A DNA stretch of 32,218 nucleotides, taken from Kordia jejudonensis (GTDB lineage Bacteria > Bacteroidota > Bacteroidia > Flavobacteriales > Flavobacteriaceae). The notes below the pieces were generated by a model, which did no database searches, was not told the DNA's origin, and saw only the letters and a program-made list of their open reading frames with translations. Below are positions 5,861 to 13,694 of this stretch, in pieces (position 1 is the first letter of the stretch; each line of letters starts with the position of its first letter). A program made the position numbers and the translations under genes. The stretch spans positions 1-32,218 of the forward strand of contig NZ_LBMG01000057.1 in the NCBI RefSeq assembly GCF_001005315.1, in the 5' to 3' direction.

Positions 5861-6906
5861 TGCAACATACTCACGAAACATACATGAAACGTTGTTTGCA
5901 ATTGGCTGCAAATGGTTTGCCTATAGCAATGCCAAATCCGTCCGTTGGTGCAGTAATTGTACATAATAATGTAATTATTGGCGAAGGCTACACAAGTGCC
6001 TATGGTGGAAATCATGCGGAAGTAAATGCTGTCAATTCTGTAACAGACAAATCGTTATTAAAGGAAGTGACAATGTATGTTTCACTAGAACCGTGTAGTC
6101 ATTTTGGTAAAACGCCTCCGTGTAGCGACCTCATCATCAAACATCAAATTCCGAAAGTAGTTATTGGCACAATGGATCCGTTTGCCAAAGTAGCTGGAAA
6201 AGGAATTGAAAAGTTGCAAAATACTGGCTGTGAAGTAGTTTTAGATGTTTTGAAAGAAGAATGCATTGCATCAAACAAACGATTTTTTACATTTCATCAA
6301 TACAAACGTCCGTACATTATTTTAAAATGGGCGCAAACAAAAGATGGTTTTATTGATAAAATTAGAAACGAAAATGATCCGATTCAGCCCAATTGGATAA
6401 CGAATGAATTTTCACGGCAATTGGTGCATAAATATCGAAGTGAAGAAGCTGCAATTTTAGTAGGAACCAATACAGCAATTACAGACAACCCAAAGTTAAA
6501 TACACGCGATTGGCATGGTAAAAATCCTGTCCGTATCGTGTTGGACAGAACATTGCGAGTTCCTTCTAACAATGAATTATTGGATCAAACAATAAAAACG
6601 ATAGTTATTACCGCAGCAGAACACGAATCGCGAGAAAATTTACATTTCGAAACTATTGATTTTTCTAACAATATTCCAACACAAATTTGTGCTATTTTAT
6701 ACAAACATGAATTACAATCGGTAATTATTGAAGGAGGAAAACAAACGTTACAAACATTTATTGATGGTAATTTATGGGATGAAGCACGCGTTTTTACAGG
6801 AAATATATCTTTTCAAGAAGGAATTGAAGCGCCAACATTTCATGGAAAATTACATTCAAAACAAACTATTATAGACGATTTACTAGATATTTATACCAAT
6901 GATTAA
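5860..6906 (+). CDS. ribD: Bifunctional riboflavin biosynthesis deaminase/reductase
   Basis: A 348-residue RibD, which deaminates the GTP-cyclohydrolase product and then reduces its ribosyl side chain with NADPH in riboflavin synthesis. The deaminase domain (1-about 145) carries zinc ligands His52 and catalytic Glu54 in HAEV, plus Cys79 and Cys88 in PCSHFGKTPPCSD; the reductase domain follows (about 148-345), with ILKWAQTKDGFI and VIIEGGKQTL. GTG at 5860 is preferred to ATG 5884 because the N-terminal HETYMKRCLQLA aligns with the family. It overlaps the previous gene by one base and the next by eight, indicating cotranslation. Confidence 0.95.
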   Translation: MQHTHETYMKRCLQLAANGLPIAMPNPSVGAVIVHNNVIIGEGYTSAYGGNHAEVNAVNSVTDKSLLKEVTMYVSLEPCSHFGKTPPCSDLIIKHQIPKVVIGTMDPFAKVAGKGIEKLQNTGCEVVLDVLKEECIASNKRFFTFHQYKRPYIILKWAQTKDGFIDKIRNENDPIQPNWITNEFSRQLVHKYRSEEAAILVGTNTAITDNPKLNTRDWHGKNPVRIVLDRTLRVPSNNELLDQTIKTIVITAAEHESRENLHFETIDFSNNIPTQICAILYKHELQSVIIEGGKQTLQTFIDGNLWDEARVFTGNISFQEGIEAPTFHGKLHSKQTIIDDLLDIYTND

Positions 6907-7513
6907 AAACTTACTTTTCGATTTTGGAGATATTTTCATCAATCTAGACAAACCTGCGACCAATCGGGAGTTGCACAAGTTAGGAATTCAGGAATTCACA
7001 GCTGAAATGGTTGAAAAGAATCAAGCATACGAAAAAGGATTACTAACTACAGAAGCGTTTGTTGATTTTTACCATCAAGAATTTCCACACACAACCAAAG
7101 CCGATTTAATTGACGCTTGGAATGCTATTTTACTCGATTTCCCAAAACACCGACTAGAATTCATCAAACAATTGGCAAAAGACGGAACGTATCGTTTGTT
7201 ATTGTTGAGTAATACAAATGACTTGCATATTTCTTGGATTCAACACGATTGGGGAATGAAATTGTACAACGAGTTTAAAGATTGTTTTGAGCAATTTTAC
7301 CTTTCGCATGAAATCAATTTGAGAAAACCAGATGCAAATATTTACGAATTTGTCTTGCAGGAAAATGGTTTGAAAGCTGAAGAAACGCTCTTTATTGATG
7401 ATACAAAAGAAAACACTGACACAGCTGCTACTTTGGGAATTCACGTTTGGAATTTGATACCTGCCGAAGAAGATGTAGTTGATTTATTTACTCACAAAGC
7501 ACCTTTATTTTGA
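6899..7513 (+). CDS. HAD-superfamily hydrolase (YihX-like)
   Basis: A 204-residue HAD subfamily IA protein. Motif I is LLFDFGDIFINLD with the nucleophile Asp8; the usual second Asp is Gly, as in YihX-type sugar-phosphate phosphatases. Motif II Thr/Ser is in LLLSNTND (about 100-107), motif III Lys in LRKPDANIYEF, and motif IV is TLFIDDTKENTDTA. Residues between motifs I and II form the helical cap. Likely a small phosphometabolite phosphatase; in flavobacteria the position after ribD suggests, without proof, the dephosphorylation step of riboflavin synthesis. It overlaps the upstream and downstream genes. Confidence 0.88.
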   Translation: MIKNLLFDFGDIFINLDKPATNRELHKLGIQEFTAEMVEKNQAYEKGLLTTEAFVDFYHQEFPHTTKADLIDAWNAILLDFPKHRLEFIKQLAKDGTYRLLLLSNTNDLHISWIQHDWGMKLYNEFKDCFEQFYLSHEINLRKPDANIYEFVLQENGLKAEETLFIDDTKENTDTAATLGIHVWNLIPAEEDVVDLFTHKAPLF

Positions 7514-8370
7514 TATATCTTATTCTTAGCATTTGTATTTCCAGTTCGTTATTTGTCATATTTAAACTCTTTGACAAATACCAAGTAAATACTTTTCAAG
7601 CGATTGTTGTTAACTATCTGACAGCTTTTACTTGTGGATTTTTCTTTTATGGAAACGGTGTATCTATTACCGAAATGACCCAACGTCCATTTATGATTGG
7701 TGCCATTATTTTAGGATTTCTTTTTATCTCAATTTTTATGGTAATGGCAACCACTGCACAGCGCAACGGACTTTCAGTTGCTTCGGTGGCAAGTAAAATG
7801 TCGGTTGTAATTCCTGTGATTTTTGCGGTAATTGTATATAAAGAACAACTCAGTTTATTGAAAATTTCAGGAATCATATTGGCATTAGTTGCTGTATATT
7901 TAACAACTGTAAAAGATGATGGAAAAACCTTTGATCGTAAAAAATTATTATTCCCTATTTTACTATTCTTAGGCTCAGGAATCATTGATACTTCCATCAA
8001 ATACATGGAAACCGAATATGTAGCAGATGGCGAAACACCATTATTTTCTGCGGCAATTTTTGGTTGTGCATTTATTATTGGAATTGTAGTTGCTACGGTT
8101 CGTCGCGATTTTAAGATTACAGGAAAAACAATTTTAGGTGGAATTGCACTCGGAATCCCGAACTTCTACTCTATTGTCTTTCTGTTAAAAGCATTACGTC
8201 CTGAAAACTTGGGCGATAGTTCAACGGTTTTTCCGATAAATAATGTAGCAATTGTGATGCTATCCACGCTATTAGGAATTATAATTTTTAAAGAAAAACT
8301 TATTACAAAAAACTGGATCGGAATTCTCATTGCAATTATAAGTATTGTCATTATTGCGATTTCGGCATAA
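7510..8370 (+). CDS. EamA-family (DMT) membrane transporter
   Basis: A 286-residue integral membrane protein with about ten hydrophobic segments arranged as two EamA halves (about 1-130 and 145-285). The end of the first half (VIVYKEQLSLLKISGIILALVAVY) and of the second (IIFKEKLITKNWIGILIAIISI) show the characteristic EamA close 'E.L...  G..L'. It would export or import a small metabolite across the inner membrane; the substrate is unknown. The start is TTG at 7510, overlapping the TGA of the HAD gene (TTGA), consistent with translational coupling. Confidence 0.88.
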   Translation: MIYLILSICISSSLFVIFKLFDKYQVNTFQAIVVNYLTAFTCGFFFYGNGVSITEMTQRPFMIGAIILGFLFISIFMVMATTAQRNGLSVASVASKMSVVIPVIFAVIVYKEQLSLLKISGIILALVAVYLTTVKDDGKTFDRKKLLFPILLFLGSGIIDTSIKYMETEYVADGETPLFSAAIFGCAFIIGIVVATVRRDFKITGKTILGGIALGIPNFYSIVFLLKALRPENLGDSSTVFPINNVAIVMLSTLLGIIIFKEKLITKNWIGILIAIISIVIIAISA

Positions 8371-8388
8371 CATAAAACGTATTGACTT

Positions 8389-9003
8389 TTGGAACTAAAA
8401 GATACCTATAAAACTATTGATATTCCTTCGGAAGAAGTATTGTTTAAAGACCGAAACAGTAAATTCTTCGGATACGCTTTTCCTATTTCCAATGAAGATG
8501 ATGTCAAGACATATTTGGAAGCTTTGAAAAAAAGTCATCATTCTGCACGACATTGGTGTTATGCCTGGCAATTGGGTAAAAGTGAACCGTTTCGTTTTCG
8601 TGCCAATGATGATGGCGAACCTTCTAACAGTGCAGGAATGCCGATTTATGGACAAATTCAATCCTTTGACGTTACTAATATTTTAATTGTGGTTGTTCGT
8701 TACTTTGGTGGAACAAAATTGGGCGTTGGCGGATTGATTAACGCGTATCGTACTGGTGCACAATTAGCCCTAGAAGCTTCTGAAATTCTAGAAAAAACGA
8801 TTAACACTGATTATTTACTTGTGTTTGATTACAAAAACATGAACAAAGTCATGCGCGTGATCAAAGAACGAAACTTGAATATCATTACGCAAAAATTGGA
8901 AATGAATTGCAGAATTACCATTTCGGTACGTCAAAAAGATGCACAACAAATTTTTGAGTTGTTTGAGAATTTGTATGAGATTGAGATAAAAGAGTTGGAT
9001 TGA
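8389..9003 (+). CDS. IMPACT/YigZ family protein
   Basis: A 204-residue UPF0029/IMPACT protein. The N-terminal domain carries the family signature: HWCYAW near 60, DGEPSNSAGMPI near 75-86, and VVRYFGGTKLGVGGLINAYRT near 103-123. The C-terminal part is the DUF1949-type ferredoxin-like domain. Bacterial YigZ is a conserved protein of uncertain role, possibly binding ribosomes or nucleic acid by analogy with eukaryotic IMPACT. The start is TTG at 8389, 18 bp after the transporter gene; it is the last gene of the 5399-9003 run. Confidence 0.93.
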   Translation: MELKDTYKTIDIPSEEVLFKDRNSKFFGYAFPISNEDDVKTYLEALKKSHHSARHWCYAWQLGKSEPFRFRANDDGEPSNSAGMPIYGQIQSFDVTNILIVVVRYFGGTKLGVGGLINAYRTGAQLALEASEILEKTINTDYLLVFDYKNMNKVMRVIKERNLNIITQKLEMNCRITISVRQKDAQQIFELFENLYEIEIKELD

Positions 9004-9066
9004 ATTGATAATTTTCTATCAAAACATTTTAAAGTTGAGACTGTAATTCAGTAGATTGATTCTATC

Positions 9067-9960
9067 CTATTTCAAATTACTTTTTTGAACCCAACCGTAC
9101 TGATAAAAATCATAGCTCATCAAATTATTATATTTGTCGTTATTAATCAACATCACAAAACAAAATAATTCATCATTCTCATCTTTCCTTTCCGCAATTA
9201 CATAGCAGCTTGTTCCAACAGATAAGTATGATATCGCTTTATTTCCTTCATAAAAATAGGCATAATCATCTCTATTAAAATCGGCGTCAGTAGTTTTTGA
9301 TGGCTTAATTGTGAGATATACATTTTTTGTGACTTTCAAAGTGTCTTTAATCGTTGAGTTATCAGGAAATTCAGTTTGCATTACATACCCATATCTATCC
9401 GTTAGCGATACGCAAAACTCAGACGAATTCAACTTTTCGTAACCTGATATGTACTTATTCTTTTTATTTCTATAAGGTATAAAACAATCTGTAGAATTTT
9501 TAAATTCATAATCTTCAAGCAAATATTCATACTGTGCACAACACGGAAATTGAATTAGTTGAAAGCTTTTTAATTGATTATTTTCTATATTAATTTTAGT
9601 GAAATTTCCGAGCAATTTAATAACTGGGCGAAGTGAATCTTTTTCATTTACGTAAAAAGCAGCGATTGTTTTTTCAATTCCATCTGCCTCCTTATTATTA
9701 TAAATTATGTCTAACAAACCATCTCCATTAAAATCTAGTACATGATAATTTGAGAATTCTCCGTCTTTTGAAATCGCTGGAGTGTATAAGTTTACATATT
9801 TTGAATAAGCACGTTTCTTCAAAAGCGCTAATTTTTCGGTATCAGAAACCTTTGCTTCTATTTTGGAGAAATCGAAGTGTTTATATTCTTTTGGTGGAAA
9901 ACTTTGTCCAAAAGTATACGATGAAATTAAAAAGATTAGAACAAATATTATTTTTTTCAT
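9067..9960 (-). CDS. Secreted protein with an FG-GAP/VCBS-like calcium loop
   Basis: A 297-residue protein with a signal peptide cut after FGQ at about residue 19. Residues 75-86 (LDFNGDGLLDII) match the D-x-N-x-D-G-x-x-D calcium loop of FG-GAP/VCBS-like repeats, although only one clear copy is present. Two adjacent Cys in FPCCAQYEYLLE could form a disulfide. The C-terminal part, with YLSVGTSCYVIAER and a closing GWVQKSNL, resembles a bacterial SH3-like barrel. Probably periplasmic or exported; function unknown. It converges with the IMPACT gene across a 63-bp spacer. Confidence 0.65.
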   Translation of the reverse strand: MKKIIFVLIFLISSYTFGQSFPPKEYKHFDFSKIEAKVSDTEKLALLKKRAYSKYVNLYTPAISKDGEFSNYHVLDFNGDGLLDIIYNNKEADGIEKTIAAFYVNEKDSLRPVIKLLGNFTKINIENNQLKSFQLIQFPCCAQYEYLLEDYEFKNSTDCFIPYRNKKNKYISGYEKLNSSEFCVSLTDRYGYVMQTEFPDNSTIKDTLKVTKNVYLTIKPSKTTDADFNRDDYAYFYEGNKAISYLSVGTSCYVIAERKDENDELFCFVMLINNDKYNNLMSYDFYQYGWVQKSNLK

Positions 9961-10134
9961 TTAGTGTATATACAGCATTATATTTAGAAACTACGTGTAT
10001 TTTGTATAGTGGTGAAATCGTTTTATTTTACTTTCATTCATAATCAAAAAAACAAAAATCGTGTCACGTACTGAAATCTGAAGTATTTTTAATGTACTTT
10101 TTTTAAGAATAGATTCAACTTACAACACAAACAA

Positions 10135-10689
10135 TCACTTATCCTTCTTTTCATACTTCGCTATAGGCTCACTTACACAAACTTCTTGCTTCAATTTGGC
10201 TTGCCATTCGTGTTGTGTAGACATCATTTTACATAACTTTTCATGAGAATACACTTGATACCAAAGTTCCTTTTGAAAATCACAGACATCTTTAAAAATC
10301 ATTTCGGAATGAATCATGAGTTTCAAAATAAAATCGTCTTGTGGCGTACGATGATTATTTATAATTTGACTCAATTGTACAGGCGTAATACCCATATCGT
10401 TGGCAAAAACAGTTCTTTTAGAATAAATAGTATCAATATACTGTTGTAAAAATATTGAAAAGTAATGCTGTTTTTCGTGTATTGGCTGTTTGATAAATTC
10501 TTGCATTTTTAACTTTAACTGCATTAATTTAGCACGAATAACATCGTCTTTAGACAATCCTTTCATACGTTGCAAACGTGCTTCCATTAAAGCAGTTGCT
10601 TCCGATTGATATACAGTTTCTGAGGTATATCTGCTATCTACGCCAAATTCTGGAGTTGTATGTATGTTTTTATCCTTCGTCATGGTCAA
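10135..10689 (-). CDS. HTH protein, possible antitoxin partner of a GNAT-like gene
   Basis: A 184-residue cytoplasmic protein. Residues about 91-135 (FANDMGITPVQLSQIINNHRTP) form an XRE/HigA-like helix-turn-helix; helices before it (about 30-90) may dimerise. The N-terminal 30 residues look disordered. It overlaps the upstream GNAT-like gene by 20 bp, as expected of a coupled two-gene unit such as toxin-antitoxin, and two palindromes sit just before the first gene. That assignment rests on architecture only; it could be an ordinary regulator of its neighbour. Confidence 0.6.
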   Translation of the reverse strand: MTMTKDKNIHTTPEFGVDSRYTSETVYQSEATALMEARLQRMKGLSKDDVIRAKLMQLKLKMQEFIKQPIHEKQHYFSIFLQQYIDTIYSKRTVFANDMGITPVQLSQIINNHRTPQDDFILKLMIHSEMIFKDVCDFQKELWYQVYSHEKLCKMMSTQHEWQAKLKQEVCVSEPIAKYEKKDK

Positions 10690-11143
10690 ATCGATTTATC
10701 AAGTTTATTATTTCTGGCATTTCAATACTTAGTGTAAGTCCTGTAGCCATAAAGTTATAGGTATTTATATAATGTTTAGCAATTTCCGTTTTGGGTCGTA
10801 AGGAAACGCATGCCAATGCTGCATATTCTAAGATAGCAATTTTTGCTGCGTGTGTTATCAAATTTCCCGCAATGCCTTCAAAGGCTTTGTTTTTTCCTTT
10901 ATTTTCAACCGAAACCGTTAGCAATCGAATGTGTACGCGCCATTCGTTTGGTATTCTTTGCAATGAAATTAATCCTAATATTTCACTAGAATCAACCATG
11001 CATAATTTGTACACTTCATATTTCTTTTCTGTTTTCCAATTGAAGAAATAGCGTGCTTTGGTTATTTTTTGATATTCATTAGTTTGAACAGGCGTTATTT
11101 GCACACGATGCAAATTACCAGTTGCTATTTGTTTGATTATCAT
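10670..11143 (-). CDS. GNAT-like protein paired with the HTH gene
   Basis: A 157-residue protein with the layout of a Bacteroidetes GNAT-like family: a beta strand (KKYEVYKLCMVDSSEILGLISL, about 40-61), the strand HIRLLTVSVENKG (about 71-83), then AFEGIAGNLITHAAKIA (about 87-103) where the acetyl-CoA loop would lie, and a final YNFMATG. The classical R/Q-x-x-G-x-G loop is degenerate, so acetyl-CoA use is uncertain. It starts at ATG 11141-11143 and overlaps the HTH gene. A toxin role is speculative; GNAT toxins normally pair with ribbon-helix-helix antitoxins, here the partner is HTH. Confidence 0.55.
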   Translation of the reverse strand: MIIKQIATGNLHRVQITPVQTNEYQKITKARYFFNWKTEKKYEVYKLCMVDSSEILGLISLQRIPNEWRVHIRLLTVSVENKGKNKAFEGIAGNLITHAAKIAILEYAALACVSLRPKTEIAKHYINTYNFMATGLTLSIEMPEIINLINRFDHDEG

Positions 11144-11172
11144 TTTTAAAGATACGGATTTGTTTCCGGTTT

Positions 11173-11210
11173 TTGAAATTTATTTCAACTTTGTTTACAT
11201 TTTTGTAAAC
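11173..11210. promoter_or_regulatory. Tandem palindromes upstream of the GNAT-like/HTH unit
   Basis: Two inverted repeats lie four bases apart: TTGAAATTTATTTCAA (11173-11188, 7-bp arms) and GTTTACATTTTTGTAAAC (11193-11210, 7-bp arms). They sit 30-67 bp before the start of the minus-strand unit. On that strand a TTTC inside the first palindrome is followed after 20 bp by TATCTTTA, a near match to the -33/-7 promoter pair, so a protein bound here would block transcription. Binding by the HTH protein is inferred. Confidence 0.5.
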
Positions 11211-11317
11211 TAATTACGATATGATGTATCAGCGATTGATAAGTTGTAATTTTTACTCATCAAAAAGATAAAAAGATTTTTGAACTGCTTGATGATTGGT
11301 ATGAAAGTAAAATAAAG

Positions 11318-11351
11318 AAAGATGATAAAGAAAGTACACTTCATCATCTTT
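11318..11351 (-). terminator. Hairpin terminator of the Thr-rich peptide gene
   Basis: Arms AAAGATGAT (11318-11326) and ATCATCTTT (11343-11351) form a 9-bp stem seven bases beyond the stop of the minus-strand peptide gene, followed on that strand by the T-rich CTTTATTTTA. A plausible rho-independent terminator with a fairly long loop. Confidence 0.55.
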
Positions 11352-11358
11352 TATATTC

Positions 11359-11577
11359 TTATCGAATCAATCCGTTTAAATCGTCTACAATAGTATTTCC
11401 AACATTTACGACTGGTGTACTCGTTGTTTCAGGAGGAGTTGTAGTTGTTGTTGAAGTAGTATCGGTGGTATCTGTAGTTTCAGATGACTCGCCGCCATAA
11501 ATTTTAAATAGTTTGCTTGCAGTCAATTCTTTGATACATTTTGAATTTTTCAAATTTTTAATACATTTCATTTTCAA
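11359..11577 (-). CDS. GG-leader peptide with Thr-rich, Cys-free core
   Basis: A 72-residue peptide with a basic N-terminal region and ELTASKLFKIYGG (17-29), the double-glycine leader pattern of Bacteroidetes bacteriocin-type precursors processed by C39-peptidase ABC exporters. The core is dominated by Thr (TTDTTDTTSTTTTTPPETT, about 34-52) and contains no Cys, unlike the other two precursors in the window. It may be exported without thioether rings, or the Thr run may be a spacer. No processing or export gene is nearby. It has its own terminator hairpin, so it is probably monocistronic. Confidence 0.55.
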   Translation of the reverse strand: MKMKCIKNLKNSKCIKELTASKLFKIYGGESSETTDTTDTTSTTTTTPPETTSTPVVNVGNTIVDDLNGLIR

Positions 11578-11690
11578 ATAATTTAATGGTTTACAGTACT
11601 TAAATATACCCTTTTTGTATTAAAAAATGATCAAGTTGGTAAAGCTTTGCGCTACGTTTAGTGTTTCGTCTACACAATTACTTACACTAT

Positions 11691-12539
11691 TTAATCACAA
11701 CCACCGCAACCGCCACAACTACTGCATCCGCTATCGCAGCCACTGTCCCAAGAAGAACAACTTGAAGCATCAAATTCAGAATCGAATGAATCCATAGTGT
11801 CGGAAAATAAAGAATCAAAAGATTCGTGATCTTCAAATTCACAATCAAATAAGCAATTATCATCATAGAAATCTCCATAAAGATACCAATCATCGCCATA
11901 AGAATCAACACTTGTATATATTGATCTTTGCTGTTCAATGAGTACTTTGTCTATCTTTTTGAGCAGATCAAAATCTAAATTCTGTAATAAAAAAATATTT
12001 CCACCAATTGCTATTAAAAATTCTAAGGCTTTCTTCTGATCGTTTTTCAACAAATCGTTAATCTGCAAATTTACTTCCCGCAAATAGGTTGTAATTTCTT
12101 GATGAGCTTTCTTTCCTGCCTCAGTTAATTTAATGAATCGGAACAAGGAGATAAAAAACGAATCATTGAAATATGAGGTTAACTCTTTACTCCTTTTAAT
12201 ACTTTCTCTATAGCTTCTTTTTCCGCTGGAAGCTTCATATGTGATTTTTACAAAGTGCTTGAAAAGTATTTGAATAGATGCTTCTTGTGTAAAAGGTTTC
12301 AGAAAAATTACTTCATGATGCCTCGGAACGTACTTTTCAAAGTTTTTACCAGTTTCAACGTATGTATACAAACGCGCTTCATTTCTTGGATGTAGTTGCT
12401 TATTTTCTGTTACAATTTTGAGAACTTGCTTTAAAAGCAAATCCATAAAAGTAAATTTCAACAAGTCTTTGAGCTGTGCGGCACTTCCTTGTTGTATCAA
12501 AATTGTTTCTGCGGGTGTTATCCTAGAAAGTAGTTTCAT
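11691..12539 (-). CDS. Protein with acidic linker and Cys/Gly-rich C-terminus
   Basis: A 282-residue protein. About 205 N-terminal residues form a helical, Lys-rich domain; then comes an Asp/Tyr/Phe-rich acidic stretch (about 205-255) and a tail with six Cys in the last 22 residues, ending SSCGGCGGCD. Such Cys/Gly tails occur at the end of TIGR04222-type proteins, although the membrane helices of that family are not evident here. The tail could bind metal or be a modification substrate; this is inference. It shares a TAATG junction with the upstream glycine-rich-domain-like gene, and the two probably act together. Confidence 0.6.
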   Translation of the reverse strand: MKLLSRITPAETILIQQGSAAQLKDLLKFTFMDLLLKQVLKIVTENKQLHPRNEARLYTYVETGKNFEKYVPRHHEVIFLKPFTQEASIQILFKHFVKITYEASSGKRSYRESIKRSKELTSYFNDSFFISLFRFIKLTEAGKKAHQEITTYLREVNLQINDLLKNDQKKALEFLIAIGGNIFLLQNLDFDLLKKIDKVLIEQQRSIYTSVDSYGDDWYLYGDFYDDNCLFDCEFEDHESFDSLFSDTMDSFDSEFDASSCSSWDSGCDSGCSSCGGCGGCD

Positions 12540-13030
12540 TATTTTAAAAATCTTAATTTAGGAAGTATCCAATACTTACGCCTGTTTATTCTTGTAAAGT
12601 GAATTTCTTTAAATCTTGTTTCAACATCAACCCAAATATCTTTTGGTGGCTTTTTTAAAAAGATTGATTCATAAAATGCTAAAGTTCGCATGTATTGTTC
12701 TTTGAACAACATTTTTTCTTCAGCACCTTTTGTTGGTCCATGATGAATTTGTTTGTTGATGGTATTTTGACAAAAATCAATCCAATACGATTGTGTGTAT
12801 AACAAATGAAGATGCCAAACTTGATCTATTTGATCGGATGGTGTTTGTGGAAAATCTGAGATTGCAATCAAAAAAAGAAACTTTTTATATTCCAAAACTG
12901 TTCTTATAGAATATTCTAAAGTCCAATCGTTTTCTCTAGCAAGTCTATCTGTAAATGTAAATGAAGAATCTACATCATCAATTTCAAAACTTCGAATTTT
13001 ATCCCATAAAAGTTTTTGTGCTTCTGTCAT
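12539..13030 (-). CDS. Glycine-rich-domain-like protein (DUF1399/GRDP-type motif)
   Basis: A 163-residue protein containing PSDQIDQVWHLHLLYTQSYW (about 83-102), which resembles the VDxVWHxHxL motif of the GRDP/DUF1399 family, followed by a HHGPT segment. The His residues suggest a metal or ligand site, but no activity is established for the family. Its TAA overlaps the ATG of the Cys/Gly-tailed gene, so the two are cotranslated. In related proteins a comparable N-terminal domain and Gly/Cys tail can occur in one polypeptide, which makes this pair look like a split version. Confidence 0.6.
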   Translation of the reverse strand: MTEAQKLLWDKIRSFEIDDVDSSFTFTDRLARENDWTLEYSIRTVLEYKKFLFLIAISDFPQTPSDQIDQVWHLHLLYTQSYWIDFCQNTINKQIHHGPTKGAEEKMLFKEQYMRTLAFYESIFLKKPPKDIWVDVETRFKEIHFTRINRRKYWILPKLRFLK

Positions 13031-13082
13031 GTATCTGAATTATCACAATTATTTGACTGAATCTTTTAAAAAGTGTTACAAA

Positions 13083-13490
13083 TTAAAAGTCAATCGTCGA
13101 TAATTTTTCGATCAAATGCGCGGGACATTTCATAGGTCTTTTTGTCTTCATATTGATAAACGCCAAAACAGTGTTTCCTAGTGTAATAATTTCCTTACTT
13201 TCATTCAAAATTTCGTATTCAAATTCAATCTTAACTGACGGTAATTTTTTCAGTGTGGTTCTAACTGTCAGCACATCATCATAATATGCCGATTTTTTAT
13301 AATTAATCTGAATAGAAATTACAGGAAGCATCACACCAGCTTCTTCCATTTCTTTGTAAGAAATGCCCAAAGCGCGTAACCACTCAGTTCGCCCCATTTC
13401 TATAAACTGTACGTAATTGCCGTGATATACAACGCCCATTTGGTCGGTTTCGCTGTATCGAATTCTAGTTTTTATTTCGTGACTTCTCAA
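13083..13490 (-). CDS. YbgC/4HBT-family acyl-CoA thioesterase
   Basis: A 135-residue hotdog-fold thioesterase. The N-terminal signature RYSETDQMGVVYHGNYVQF (11-29) contains catalytic Asp16 and the YHGNY segment of 4-hydroxybenzoyl-CoA thioesterase/YbgC proteins; the rest is the long hotdog helix (WLRALGISYKEME) and beta-sheet. It likely hydrolyses short-chain or aromatic acyl-CoA in the cytoplasm; in flavobacteria it is often found next to dnaA. It is divergent from dnaA across a 204-bp AT-rich spacer. ATG at 13488-13490 fits the family start. Confidence 0.92.
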   Translation of the reverse strand: MRSHEIKTRIRYSETDQMGVVYHGNYVQFIEMGRTEWLRALGISYKEMEEAGVMLPVISIQINYKKSAYYDDVLTVRTTLKKLPSVKIEFEYEILNESKEIITLGNTVLAFINMKTKRPMKCPAHLIEKLSTIDF

Positions 13491-13694
13491 AGTATTTTTA
13501 TATATTTAGTAATGTTAACGAATTGTAAAAAAATTGTTTCCAAGCATGCGAAAAAAATTTAAGAAATTCAATAGCGTTCAAGTTTTTTTTTCACTTTTTT
13601 TTTCACATATTTGTTCACGCTAAAAAACGAAAGGAGAAAACCCCGAATTTTCTTTTTTTTCCTAACCTAAAGAATAACAATTTAACAGTAATAA

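Noticed and set aside
9004-9021. Terminator between the IMPACT gene and the secreted-protein gene
   Set aside because: TTGATA/TATCAA can pair, but the stem is only 6 bp of A/T-rich sequence without a T tract.
9750-10043. Plus-strand ORF of 97 residues
   Set aside because: It runs antisense to the secreted protein's signal and N-terminal region, and has no recognisable domain.
13491-13694. Replication origin beside dnaA
   Set aside because: AT-rich with T runs, but no cluster of TTATCCACA-type boxes could be found, so an origin is not supported.
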